64,000 nucleotides of DNA from Saccharothrix obliqua (GTDB taxonomy: Bacteria; Actinomycetota; Actinomycetes; Mycobacteriales; Pseudonocardiaceae): the NCBI RefSeq assembly GCF_019375475.1, contig NZ_JAHXGQ010000002.1, positions 310,001-374,000 of the forward strand, read 5' to 3'. The translations under genes and the position numbers were made by a program. Below, one piece after another: positions 1 through 8,020 of the stretch; position 1 is the stretch's first letter, and the number at the start of each line of letters is the position of its first letter. The notes under the pieces were generated by a model, which made no database searches, had not been told where the DNA came from, and worked only from the letters and a program-made list of their open reading frames with translations.

Positions 1-551
1 CACCGGAAGCCGTGGTCCGCACGTCGGTGCAGCAGCAGGTCGGCGGCTACCGCCCGGACCTGCCGCACGCGGGCGACCTGGAGATGTGGATGCGCATCGC
101 CGCCGTCTCCGACATCGGCTACGTGCGCGGCAAGCCCGCTGCCTTCTACCGCGTGCACCAGCAGAGCATGTTCCGCACGCAGTTCTCCTCGGTCTTCGCC
201 GACCTGGAGCAGCGGCGGGCGGTGTTCGAGCGGTTCTTCGCCGAGCACCCCGACCTGCCGCCACGCCTCAAGCACCTGGCCGACCGGTCCATCGCGAAGG
301 ACGCGTTGTGGCGTGCCGTTCGCGCGTACGACCGGGACAAGCTCGCGGAGATCCCCACCGAGGAGCTGGTGGCGTTCGCCCGCGCGGTCTACGCGCACAC
401 CGAGCACCTGCCCGAGTACCGGGCGCTGCGGCGGCGCAAGGCGCTGGGCCCCAAGCTGTGCAGCCGCACCCAGCTGTTCGTCGGCGCGCACCTCGCCAAG
501 CGCGGCCGCGGCCTGGTCGGCAAGCAGGTCTGGAAGTGGCGCGGCCAGTGA
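1..551 (+). CDS. Glycosyltransferase family 2, C-terminal part (5' truncated)
   Basis: The reading frame is open from the window edge (frame of base 3), so the N-terminal nucleotide-sugar-binding half lies outside. The visible part carries an acidic patch HAGDLEMWMRIA followed by YRVHQQSM. This resembles the end of the GT-A fold in GT2 enzymes, where an ED-like pair helps position the acceptor or catalytic base (family knowledge). The last ~100 residues are charged and helical with no membrane segment, so it is probably a cytoplasmic or peripheral enzyme. It should add a sugar to the lipid-linked repeat unit that the next gene would flip. Its TGA overlaps the GTG of the flippase gene by four bases, indicating one operon. 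Donor and acceptor sugars cannot be told from sequence. Confidence 0.75.
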   Translation, partial: PEAVVRTSVQQQVGGYRPDLPHAGDLEMWMRIAAVSDIGYVRGKPAAFYRVHQQSMFRTQFSSVFADLEQRRAVFERFFAEHPDLPPRLKHLADRSIAKDALWRAVRAYDRDKLAEIPTEELVAFARAVYAHTEHLPEYRALRRRKALGPKLCSRTQLFVGAHLAKRGRGLVGKQVWKWRGQ

Positions 552-1975
552 CCACCCTGGAGGGCGAGGTCACGCGGGCGATCCGGTGGAGCGCGGTCAA
601 CAGCCTGGTGCAGCGGGTCTCGCAGGTCGGCGTCGGCGTCCTGCTCGCGCGCCTCATCGCGCCCGAGCAGTTCGGCGTCTTCGCCGTGGCCCTCGTCGTG
701 CTCAACATCGTGCTCAGCGTCAGCGAGATGGGCGTGAGCGTCGCCCTCGTGCGCACCGACGAGCCGGTCGAGGAGATCGCGCCGACCGTCACCACCCTGT
801 CCGTGCTGTCCGGCTGCCTGCTGTGCCTGGTGTGCGTGGTGGGCGCGCCGTGGTTCGCCGACACCATGGGCACCCCGCAGGCGACCGGCGTCATCCAGCT
901 CATGTCGGTGGCGCTGGTGATCGCGGGCGCGTCAGCGGTGCCGGGCGCGTTGCTGCAACGGGAGTTCCGCCAGGACCACAAGTTCGCGGCGGACACCTCG
1001 GCGTTCGTCGTGGGCACCGCGGTCGTCGTCGTGCTGGCCCTCCTCGGCTTCGGCGCGTGGAGCCTCGCGTGGTCGAGGATCGCCACGAACCTCACGGCCG
1101 CGGTGGTCATGTTCGCCTTCACCAAGGAGCGCTACCGCCCCGGCTTCAACCCGGCCAGGGCCCGCGAGGTGCTGGCCTTCGGCCTGCCGCTGGCGGGCGC
1201 GTCGCTGCTGGTGTTCGGCGTCCTCAACGTGGACGGCATCATCGTCGGCAGCCTCCTCGGCACCGTTCCGCTGGGGTACTACCTGCTGGCGACGAACCTG
1301 GCGAACTGGCCGGTGGGCGCGTTCTCCCAGCCGGTGCGCAGCGTGTCGCTGGTGGCGTTCTCGAAGGTGCGCGACGACCCGGACCTGTTCCGGCGGACGT
1401 TCGCCCGCGCGCTCGGCCTGCTCGCCCTGTTCACCGTCCCGGCCTGCGTCCTGCTGGCGTCCCTCGCGGACCCGTTGGTGCGCACCGTGTACGGGGACCG
1501 GTGGGCTCCCGCCGCCGCCGCGCTCGCCGCCCTGGTGCTGCTGGGGGCCATGCGCGTGGCGCTCGAACTGGGCTACGACTACCTGGCCGGCGCGGGCCGG
1601 TCGAGAGCGATCCTGGTGATCCACGTCATCTGGCTGGCGGCGCTGGCGCCCCTGCTGGCGCTCGGCGCGCACCTGGACGGCATCCGCGGCGTCGCGCTCG
1701 CGCAGAGCTTCGTGGTGCTGGTCTTCATCGTGCCCGCCTACCTCGTCGCGTTCCGGCCGTACGGCTTGCGGGCGCGTGCCCTGGGTGCGGCCGTGGCCCG
1801 ACCGGTGGCGGGCGGCGCGGCGATGGTCGCCGTCGCCTTGGCCGTGCAGTGGTTCGTGACGGACCCGTTGTGGCGCTTGGTCATCGGCGGCGCGTTGTCA
1901 CTGGCGGCCTACACCGCCGTCGTCTTCCCCCTCCGCCACGAGGCGCTGGGGCTGCTGCGAAGGGGTCGGCGTTGA
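548..1975 (+). CDS. Wzx-type polysaccharide flippase (MOP/PST family)
   Basis: A 475-residue polytopic membrane protein with about 12 hydrophobic segments. An amphipathic N-terminus (RAIRWSAVNSLVQRVSQVG) leads into LLARLIAPEQFGVFAVAL, which is typical of the polysaccharide transporter branch of the MOP superfamily. Such proteins move undecaprenyl-linked repeat units across the membrane. I chose the GTG at 548 because it overlaps the upstream stop (GTGA) and gives the family's usual length; the frame is open further upstream, but that stretch reads as a shadow of the first gene. Its own stop overlaps the TTG of the next gene. Neighbouring glycosyltransferase, Wzz-like and Wzy-like genes support a Wzy-dependent assembly role. 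Confidence 0.85.
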   Translation: MTTLEGEVTRAIRWSAVNSLVQRVSQVGVGVLLARLIAPEQFGVFAVALVVLNIVLSVSEMGVSVALVRTDEPVEEIAPTVTTLSVLSGCLLCLVCVVGAPWFADTMGTPQATGVIQLMSVALVIAGASAVPGALLQREFRQDHKFAADTSAFVVGTAVVVVLALLGFGAWSLAWSRIATNLTAAVVMFAFTKERYRPGFNPARAREVLAFGLPLAGASLLVFGVLNVDGIIVGSLLGTVPLGYYLLATNLANWPVGAFSQPVRSVSLVAFSKVRDDPDLFRRTFARALGLLALFTVPACVLLASLADPLVRTVYGDRWAPAAAALAALVLLGAMRVALELGYDYLAGAGRSRAILVIHVIWLAALAPLLALGAHLDGIRGVALAQSFVVLVFIVPAYLVAFRPYGLRARALGAAVARPVAGGAAMVAVALAVQWFVTDPLWRLVIGGALSLAAYTAVVFPLRHEALGLLRRGRR

Positions 1976-3183
1976 GCGCATTCCAGCGGCGCGCGCACCA
2001 GGTGTCGCGCATCGTCCGCGAGCAGGGCGTCAAGCACCTGGGCGCACGGGCCCTGCGGCACGCGGCGAAACGCCTGGGCGCGGAGGCCGAGGTGTTCCCG
2101 GTGCGCCTGGAGGACGTGCGGGCGGCCGACCTCACCCGTCCCAGGCCGCCTGCTCATGCCCTCCCGGTCCCACCGGACGGTTCGTTGACGGTGAACTGGA
2201 TCAGCACCCCGCCGGCACCCAACTCCGGCGGCCACACCACGATGTTCCGGCTCATCCAGCACCTGGAGCGATCGGGCCACACCTGCCGGCTGTACCTGTA
2301 CGACGTGTACGGCAGTCGCGCGGTCGACCACGAGCCGGTGATCCGCGCCGCCTACCCCGGTTTCCGCGGCGAGGTGCGGGACGTGACCGCCGGCATGGCC
2401 GACGCGCACGCCGTCTTCGCCACCGCTTGGATGACCGCCTACCCCGCGTTCAACGACCCGTGCGCCGGCAAGCGGTTCTACCTGGTGCAGGACTACGAGC
2501 CGTGGTTCTTCCCGGTGGGCGGGCTGTCGGCGCTGGCCGAGAACACCTACCGGATGGGCTTCCACGGCTTCACCGCGGGCCGTTTCCTGGCGGAGAAGCT
2601 GCACGCGGACCTCGGGATGTCCGCCGACTGGTTCGACTTCGGCTGCGACACCGAGCGCTACCACCTCCAGGAAGGCGCGAAGCGCGACGGGGTGGTCTTC
2701 TACGCGCGCCGCCTGGCACCACGCCGAGCCATCGAGGTCGGCCTGCTGGCACTGGAGGTCTTCGCCGAGCGGCACCCCGACATCAAGATCCACACCTACG
2801 GCGAGAAGATCGGCTCGATCGGCAGGAACCACATCGACCACGGCTTGGTTAAGCCGGACCAGCTCAACACCATCTACAACCGCTGCTACGCGGGCCTGAC
2901 GCTGTCGATGACCAACGTTTCCCTGGTGCCGCACGAAATGCTGGCGGCGGGCTGCATCCCCGTGGTGAACGAGGCGGAGCACAACCGAGTCGTCCTGGAC
3001 AACCCCCATGTCCGCTACGCGCCCCCCACCCCCCACGACCTGGCCCGCGCACTGTCCGACGTGGTAACCGCACCGAACCACGCGACAACCGCCAAAACAG
3101 CGGCAACCAGCGTAACCACCAGGTCCTGGGACACCGCGGGCCACAAACTGGAGAAGGTACTCAGACAGCACCTAAACGCCTAG
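1972..3183 (+). CDS. GT4-like glycosyltransferase (WsaF-type rhamnosyltransferase family)
   Basis: A 403-residue soluble protein. The N-terminal Rossmann half contains a glycine-rich acceptor loop (PPAPNSGGHTTMFRLIQHLE, about residues 78-97). The C-terminal half contains FYARRLAPRRAIEVGLLALE and a late LVPHEMLAAGCIPVVNEAEH segment, where GT4 enzymes bind the nucleotide-sugar (E of the HEMLAAG stretch). The overall pattern resembles WsaF, a rhamnosyltransferase of S-layer glycan synthesis, so rhamnose is a reasonable but unproven donor. The TTG start at 1972 overlaps the flippase stop, giving tight translational coupling. The last ~30 codons are visibly richer in A (ACA, AAA, CAA) than the rest. 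It is the last gene of this short operon; a repeat arm begins just past its stop. Confidence 0.8.
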   Translation: MSAFQRRAHQVSRIVREQGVKHLGARALRHAAKRLGAEAEVFPVRLEDVRAADLTRPRPPAHALPVPPDGSLTVNWISTPPAPNSGGHTTMFRLIQHLERSGHTCRLYLYDVYGSRAVDHEPVIRAAYPGFRGEVRDVTAGMADAHAVFATAWMTAYPAFNDPCAGKRFYLVQDYEPWFFPVGGLSALAENTYRMGFHGFTAGRFLAEKLHADLGMSADWFDFGCDTERYHLQEGAKRDGVVFYARRLAPRRAIEVGLLALEVFAERHPDIKIHTYGEKIGSIGRNHIDHGLVKPDQLNTIYNRCYAGLTLSMTNVSLVPHEMLAAGCIPVVNEAEHNRVVLDNPHVRYAPPTPHDLARALSDVVTAPNHATTAKTAATSVTTRSWDTAGHKLEKVLRQHLNA

Positions 3184-3442
3184 CTCCACACCGCCACCCT
3201 GCTGCGTGTCATCCCCGTATGGCGGCTCGGGTAACCTGGGCCGACCTGCACTCGCTGGTCAGCGTGTCCTGTGACGACCAGGGGTGGCCTGGTGTCGCGG
3301 GTAGCGGCCGGGCGGTGATCCCACGGGAACACGGGTTGGCCGCTGTTGTCACTACTAGCACAACGCAACACGCCATCCTACGGGCGTCGCTGTCTGATCA
3401 CCCATCGTGACACTGTGACGCCATGGGAGAGGGGGCGGTGTG

Positions 3443-4231
3443 GTGTCGGTCGGGGGTGTGATCGCGCGGATTCAGGCAGCGTGCGCAAAAGGCGAGCAAG
3501 CACGGACGGCACTGGAACGGGCAGAAGACCTGGCCGGGGCAGCCCACGCCATGTTGGCCCGCGCCTTGGAAGGCTCGACTCACCTGGAGTCCGAGGTGGC
3601 CGCGATGCTGTCGCAGTTGACGCAAGTGGCGGACGGGTGCAAGGGGTACCTGTGGCCGCTGCTCAACGAGGCCATCAGAGCCGCTGAGGGCTACGCGGAC
3701 CGCTTGACGGCCCAGGGCACGCCGACACCGGGGCTGGACGCCCGACAACCGGCACAACCGCCCCAACGACCCCCGGCCCACCAGTCCGAACCCGACGACC
3801 CGCCCGAGCGGATCGAACAGCTACGGCGCGAGCTGCCCCCGCCGGTCGTGCCCAGTACCGGGCAGAGGACTCACGGCCGGTGGATAGGCCCGGACGGCCA
3901 GGCCCGACCGATCACCAGCGGGAAGGACGCGCGATCGGACCTGGCCGAACGACAGTTGGCGGCGAAAGGACTGCCCAGCCGAACCCTCCGTTCCGGTGAC
4001 GTTGAAATGAAACTGGCCGCAGACATGGCCGCGAACGGGATCAAACACGCAACCGTGGTGATCAACCACGTCCCGTGCAAAGGCCGGATGAACTGTGACA
4101 CCCTCGTTCCGATCCTTCTCCCCGAGGGGGCCACACTGACGGTGTACGGCATCAACGCCAACGGGACACGCACCCGCGTCCGCTACAGAGGAGCACAGCC
4201 GTGGTGGACCTGGAACTCTGGTACGACCTAG
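3443..4231 (+). CDS. SCP1.201/DddA-like cytidine deaminase toxin
   Basis: About 262 residues. Residues 1-90 are helical (VIARIQAACAKGEQARTALE), like the secretion-associated N-termini of actinobacterial polymorphic toxins. A proline-rich linker follows, then a deaminase domain from about 143 (HGRWIGPDGQARPITSGKD). The zinc and catalytic region reads GDVEMKLAADMAANGIKHAT, then VPCKGRMNCDTLVPILLPEG, with cysteines near 213 and 219 and the proton-shuttling Glu near 189. The first zinc ligand, His in the DddA-type HxE motif, is Asp here. Family members deaminate cytosine in DNA. Two adjacent GTG codons (3440, 3443) follow a GGGGG ribosome site; either may start. The gene overlaps its immunity gene by 31 bases. 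Codon use is less GC-rich than in neighbours, consistent with transfer. Confidence 0.8.
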   Translation: MSVGGVIARIQAACAKGEQARTALERAEDLAGAAHAMLARALEGSTHLESEVAAMLSQLTQVADGCKGYLWPLLNEAIRAAEGYADRLTAQGTPTPGLDARQPAQPPQRPPAHQSEPDDPPERIEQLRRELPPPVVPSTGQRTHGRWIGPDGQARPITSGKDARSDLAERQLAAKGLPSRTLRSGDVEMKLAADMAANGIKHATVVINHVPCKGRMNCDTLVPILLPEGATLTVYGINANGTRTRVRYRGAQPWWTWNSGTT

Positions 4232-4617
4232 AAAGCGACGAACCCACCATCGTCCGCGACCCGGCCGAGTTGGACGCCGCCCTGGACATCGTGGCCGGTT
4301 GGCCCGGTCGGATCATCGTGGACGTGTACGTGGCCGCGAATCCCGCGCGTGCGGTGTTCAACGTCGGTGTTCACGGTGAGGCCGGGCGCGGTGCGCTCTA
4401 CTACTCGGGCGACGGTGGCGCGTGGTTCAGCCAGGGCGCTCCCGGCCCGGACCGGAGTCCGGTCGAAACAATCCTGTACTACTACATGAATTCGGACACC
4501 GAATACCCGGCCGATTCCGAAATCCCGCTGGACGTGGTGCGCCGGGCCGCCCACGAGTACATGACCACGGGTGGGAACCGGCCCACCGTCACCGACTGGC
4601 AGGTACGCCGGCCATGA
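4201..4617 (+). CDS. Imm1-family immunity protein
   Basis: A 138-residue acidic protein with no membrane segment or signal peptide. It starts VDLELWYDLESDEPTIV, contains a central ARAVFNVGVHGEAGRGALYY stretch and ends ...VTDWQVRRP. This layout (beta-rich, a short helix, a GxLYY-type motif, Trp/Tyr-rich second half) matches Imm1 proteins, the usual partners of SCP1.201-type deaminases. It should bind and neutralise the protein encoded just upstream. The start at 4201 is set by GAGGAG seven bases upstream; a second GTG follows directly. The 31-base overlap with the toxin gene implies translational coupling. Its stop lies about 25 bases before the right end of the repeat element. Confidence 0.78.
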   Translation: MVDLELWYDLESDEPTIVRDPAELDAALDIVAGWPGRIIVDVYVAANPARAVFNVGVHGEAGRGALYYSGDGGAWFSQGAPGPDRSPVETILYYYMNSDTEYPADSEIPLDVVRRAAHEYMTTGGNRPTVTDWQVRRP

Positions 4618-4704
4618 CCACCCCGGCCCGTCCCGAACAACGACACGCAGCCCGCTTGTAACGTCATCCTTGGCGGTCTGCCGAGCGAGCGTCGTTTTCC
4701 ATCC

Positions 4705-5655
4705 TCACACCGGCGACGGCGAAGCAGCATCCGGGATCAGCAGCGCAGCCGCCGCCGACCCGTCCACCGGCACCACGTGGATCGCCGACAGCTTCGACCC
4801 CTTGGGCACCGCGGCGAACGCGATCCGCTGGTCGTCCAACCACGTGGCCTGGTCGTCGACTCCCGCCGTGCCCGGCAGTCGCCGCTCCTCCCCCGTCTTC
4901 AGGTCGAGCACCGCGAGATCCCACGGCCCCAACCGCCCGATCCGCTTCTTGTAGGCGATCTTCGTGCCGTCCGGTGACAGCGACGGGCACTCCGCGTCAC
5001 GCCGCAACGACGTCAGCTTCCGGTCCACCAGGTCGCCCTTGACCAGCCACGTGTACCCGCCGGACGCCAGGGTGGCGTAGAACGTCCGGTCGTCCGAGGC
5101 AACGGTCAGGCCCCAGTAGTTCACGTCCTGTGCCGTGTGGACCTTCCCCTCGACCTCGGCCGTGAAGCCCTCCAGGGACTCCACGTCCTCCCCCGTCCTC
5201 AGGTCCAGGAACCCCGTGCGGGTGGAGAACCCGCCGGGCACCAGGTACGAGTCGCCGGTGACGAACGACGTCCACGACACGACCTGACCCGACGACGAGA
5301 CCTTCGCCCGGCTGGGCACGCCCGGCAGGGGCACCTTCCGCACCTCGCCACCGCGGGTCACCTCGGCGGCGTACGTCGGCCCGGGTCCGGCGAGCTTGAG
5401 GCACACCGTCGTCCCGGCCGCGCGGTACACCCGCTGGCACGTCAGATCGGTCCCGCTGCGGGCTTCCGGGGCCGCCAGCGCGGCCTGCTCGACCCGGCTG
5501 CGGCCGTCGGCCAGCTCCACGAACATCAGATCCGCCCCGGCCGCCGCCACGGGGGCCACCGGTTGATCTCGAACGACCGACGCCACATACACCACACCGG
5601 CCGCGACGACCAGTACGATGGCACCGATGGCGAGCGCGACGCGCCGCGAGCCCAA
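4705..5655 (-). CDS. Membrane-anchored TolB-like beta-propeller protein
   Basis: 316 residues with a single N-terminal membrane anchor (VALAIGAIVLVVAAGVVYVA, about 6-25) and an extracytoplasmic domain. Blade-like repeats are recognisable: VSSSGQVVSWTSFVTG, CPSLSPDGTKIAYKKR and ATWLDDQRIAFAAVPKG, the last two typical of the TolB/PD40 (WD40-like) pattern SPDGxxIAY. Two cysteine pairs might form disulphides outside the cell. The frame favours the TTG at 5655; an ATG just upstream is in another frame. It is divergent from the Wzz-like gene, with 89 bases between. Its function is unknown; such proteins often bind surface polymers or partner proteins. It ends next to the right end of the split repeat element. 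Confidence 0.6.
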   Translation of the reverse strand: MGSRRVALAIGAIVLVVAAGVVYVASVVRDQPVAPVAAAGADLMFVELADGRSRVEQAALAAPEARSGTDLTCQRVYRAAGTTVCLKLAGPGPTYAAEVTRGGEVRKVPLPGVPSRAKVSSSGQVVSWTSFVTGDSYLVPGGFSTRTGFLDLRTGEDVESLEGFTAEVEGKVHTAQDVNYWGLTVASDDRTFYATLASGGYTWLVKGDLVDRKLTSLRRDAECPSLSPDGTKIAYKKRIGRLGPWDLAVLDLKTGEERRLPGTAGVDDQATWLDDQRIAFAAVPKGSKLSAIHVVPVDGSAAAALLIPDAASPSPV

Positions 5656-5744
5656 AGTCCATCACCACCTGTAACGACAAGGCGCAAGTCGGCCGATTTC
5701 AGAGTAACAACACCTGCTCGGGGTGAACGTGGATCGGGGAGCGG

Positions 5745-6689
5745 ATGGATTTCTGGGGCGCCGTGCGGACGCTGCGGAGGCGCTGGTACATCGCCGTTCC
5801 GTCAGCTCTGGTCGCCGTCGCGGTGGCTGCGGGCATCTTCCTGTCGATCCCGACCCGGTACCAGTCGACGGGCGTGATGGTGCTGACCACGCCGGCGGCG
5901 GGTGGCACGTTCTCGCAGAAGGTCACGCCCGAAGAGGCGGTGAAGATCAACCCTTTACTCGCCTTCGACGCCAGCCTGTCGACCACGTCCCAGATCCTGG
6001 CGCAGATCCTGGCCGACCCGAAGACCCGCGAGCAGCTCGGCATCACCAAGGACTCACCGCAGAACTACACGGCGACCGGTGGTGGGCAGAACGGCCCGTT
6101 CCTGTTCGTGACCGGTGACAGCGACTCGCCGGCGGCGGCCGAGAAGATGGTCACCACGGTCATGGAGTTCGCGGCGAAGCAGCTCGACGACCAGCAGCGC
6201 AAGCTCAAGGCGCCCGAGTCGACGTTCATCACGTCCCAGGTGATCGTCAACCCCACCGAGGCCGAGGCGCAGATCGGGGGCAAGGTCCGGTACGCGGGCG
6301 CGGCGTTCGTGCTGCTGTTGTTGCTCACCACCGCGGCGACCTTCGGGACCGACAGCATCGCGAACCACTTGAAGCGGCGCTCCTCCGGCCGCGCGCAGGC
6401 CACCGGCGACCCACAACCCACGGCCGGCGACCAACGCGCACAGCCCAAGGCCAACGAACAACGCGCACAGCCCACAGCCGGCGAGCAACGCGCACAGCCC
6501 ACCGCCAGTGAACAAACGGTGAAGGTCCAACCCAAGCAACCCACCGCCAGCGAACGCACCGTGAAGATCGCGGTGCCCCTCCGGAACGGCCAACCTCCCC
6601 AGAACGGCCAACCGGTCCCGCCGAACAACGCGCCGCGCGCCACCACCCCCCACAAACCCACCTGGCCGAGCAGCGAAGACAGACGTTGA
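5745..6689 (+). CDS. Wzz-like polysaccharide chain-length protein
   Basis: 314 residues. A short cytoplasmic start (MDFWGAVRTLRRRWYIAV) precedes the first membrane segment (about 15-35). An extracytoplasmic domain of about 150 residues follows, with YQSTGVMVLTTPA, as in Wzz/YveK N-terminal domains. The second membrane segment (YAGAAFVLLLLLTTAATFG) lies near 190. No Walker motifs are visible, so it would need a separate BY-kinase or none. The last ~105 residues form a hydrophilic Gln/Pro/Thr-rich tail that includes a 9-residue repeat, QRAQPTAGE. The ATG is preceded by GGGGAGCGG. Its TGA overlaps the start of the polymerase gene, so length control and polymerisation are probably coupled. Confidence 0.8.
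   Translation: MDFWGAVRTLRRRWYIAVPSALVAVAVAAGIFLSIPTRYQSTGVMVLTTPAAGGTFSQKVTPEEAVKINPLLAFDASLSTTSQILAQILADPKTREQLGITKDSPQNYTATGGGQNGPFLFVTGDSDSPAAAEKMVTTVMEFAAKQLDDQQRKLKAPESTFITSQVIVNPTEAEAQIGGKVRYAGAAFVLLLLLTTAATFGTDSIANHLKRRSSGRAQATGDPQPTAGDQRAQPKANEQRAQPTAGEQRAQPTASEQTVKVQPKQPTASERTVKIAVPLRNGQPPQNGQPVPPNNAPRATTPHKPTWPSSEDRR
6432..6512 (+). repeat. 27 bp in-frame tandem repeat (3 units)
   Basis: Three copies start at 6432, 6459 and 6486. Each begins CAACGCGCACAGCCC and encodes a variant of QRAQP-(K/T)-A-x-(E/D) in the cytoplasmic tail of the Wzz-like protein. The unit length of 27 bases keeps the frame, so copy-number change would lengthen or shorten the tail without disrupting the gene. 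Confidence 0.85.
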
Positions 6690-8017
6690 CCGAACGGCTC
6701 AGGACGAAACAGCGGGCGGATGGCGCGACCCTGGTCTGCGTCTACCTGCTGGCGCTGCTGATCATCCCGGCACGCCTGGTCCTCTCGTTCGTGCCGATGA
6801 CGTTGCCACCCGCGCTGGTGGTCGCCCTGCTGCTGGGCGTCCTGTGGCTGGCGACGCAGATGGTCGACACGCTCGGCATGGGCAAGGGCCGCAACATCGT
6901 CCGCACGGCGGTGGCCCTCTACCTGGCCTCGCACCTCGCGACGTACGGCGTCGCGACCCGCCGCTGGCTCCCGATCGACGAGCTGACGGTCGCCGATTCG
7001 AGCATCATCCGGATCGTCGCCTCCCTCAGCGTGGCGGTCTTCATCTGCGACGCGGTGCGGACGAGGGAGCGCTTGGACAAGGTCCTCAAGCTGATCCTCA
7101 CGTGCTCGGCGGTGATCGCCTTCGTCGGCTTGACGCAGTTCGGCCTGGGCATCGACCTGGCGGGGTACGTCAGCCTCCCGGGCCTCCGCGCGCAGGAGAA
7201 CGGCTACGCGGTGATGGAGACGCGATCGATCTTCCGCCGGCCGACCGGCACCACGAACCACCCCATCGAGTTCGGCCTGATCTGCGCGATGGCCGTGCCG
7301 CTCGGCACGCACTACGTGTTCAAGGCGCGGGACGAGGGGACGCCGCACGTCCGGTGGCTGGTCTGCCTGGCCCTGGTGGGCCTGGGCGCGATGACCGCGC
7401 TGTCCCGGACCGCGATCCTGGGCATGGTGGTGGCCGGTGTGGTCATGATCATCACGTTGCCGCGCAAGCGCAAGGTCACCGCGCTGGTGGTGGGTGGCGG
7501 GTTCTTCCTCGGCGCGAGCCTGGTGGTGCCGGGCTTGTTCGGCACGTTGCGCGGCATGTTCTCCAACATCGAGGACGACCCGAGCGTGAAGGCCCGCACC
7601 GCGGACTACGCGGCGGCGGGTGAGCAGATCGACCAGAACCCGCTGTTGGGCCGGGGGTTCGGGACGTTCCTGCCGACGAAGTACACGATCCTGGACAACC
7701 AGTTCCTGCTGACGCTGATCGAGAACGGCTACCTCGGCCTGTTCGCCCTGATCGGCATGTTCCTGGCGGCGGGTTTCGCGGTGGTGCGGGTCCGGATGAT
7801 CAGCCGGGACGACCACCTCCGGGGTTTGGCGGCGTGCGTCCTGTCGGCGGTTCTCGCGGGTGGTATCGCGGCGATCACGTTCGACCTGCTCGGCTTCAGC
7901 GTGGCTACCGGCATGGTGTTCGCGATGATCGGGCTCTCGGGGGCGATGTTGCGGATCGCGCGGCTTGAAGCCGCGCAAACCCGACAAAACGCGAAAAGCG
8001 CGGAAGGCACGGGCTGA
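6686..8017 (+). CDS. O-antigen polymerase/ligase family protein (Wzy-like)
   Basis: 443 residues with about 11 membrane segments. A large loop around residues 165-195 contains LPGLRAQENGYAVMETRSIF, followed by RRPTGTTNHPIEFG. These and the later GRGFGTFLPTKYTILDNQFL resemble the Wzy_C region that holds the Arg, His and Glu residues of Wzy/WaaL enzymes. It should join lipid-linked repeats outside the membrane or ligate the polymer to its carrier; sequence alone does not decide which. The TTG start overlaps the Wzz-like gene stop. It ends three bases before the oppositely oriented acyltransferase gene, so the two transcripts converge. The last residues are hydrophilic (RQNAKSAEGTG). Confidence 0.82.
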   Translation: MTERLRTKQRADGATLVCVYLLALLIIPARLVLSFVPMTLPPALVVALLLGVLWLATQMVDTLGMGKGRNIVRTAVALYLASHLATYGVATRRWLPIDELTVADSSIIRIVASLSVAVFICDAVRTRERLDKVLKLILTCSAVIAFVGLTQFGLGIDLAGYVSLPGLRAQENGYAVMETRSIFRRPTGTTNHPIEFGLICAMAVPLGTHYVFKARDEGTPHVRWLVCLALVGLGAMTALSRTAILGMVVAGVVMIITLPRKRKVTALVVGGGFFLGASLVVPGLFGTLRGMFSNIEDDPSVKARTADYAAAGEQIDQNPLLGRGFGTFLPTKYTILDNQFLLTLIENGYLGLFALIGMFLAAGFAVVRVRMISRDDHLRGLAACVLSAVLAGGIAAITFDLLGFSVATGMVFAMIGLSGAMLRIARLEAAQTRQNAKSAEGTG

Positions 8018-8020
8018 CAC

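Larger units (their letters stand above)
3186..4698 (+). mobile_element. Split palindromic element bracketing a toxin/immunity cassette
   Basis: The left end (3186-3223) has a CACACC-like flank followed by the arm GTGTCATCCCCGTATGGC. The right end (4642-4698) has GACACGCAGC, which is the outer end of the opposite arm, then the tail CGTCATCCTTGGCGGTCTGC and a run ending in GTCGTTTT. The same two ends, in the same order and orientation, bound the intact hairpin element at 61.0 kb. Here the hairpin interior is absent and the two genes at 3.44-4.62 kb occupy its place. The right arm keeps only its last ten bases, so it is probably inactive as an inverted repeat. No transposase gene is present. 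The homology of the ends is seen directly; mobility is inference. Confidence 0.65.

Noticed and set aside
3219..3410. 63-codon frame before the deaminase gene
   Set aside because: No ribosome site, no similarity I can recognise, and it starts at the edge of the repeat arm.
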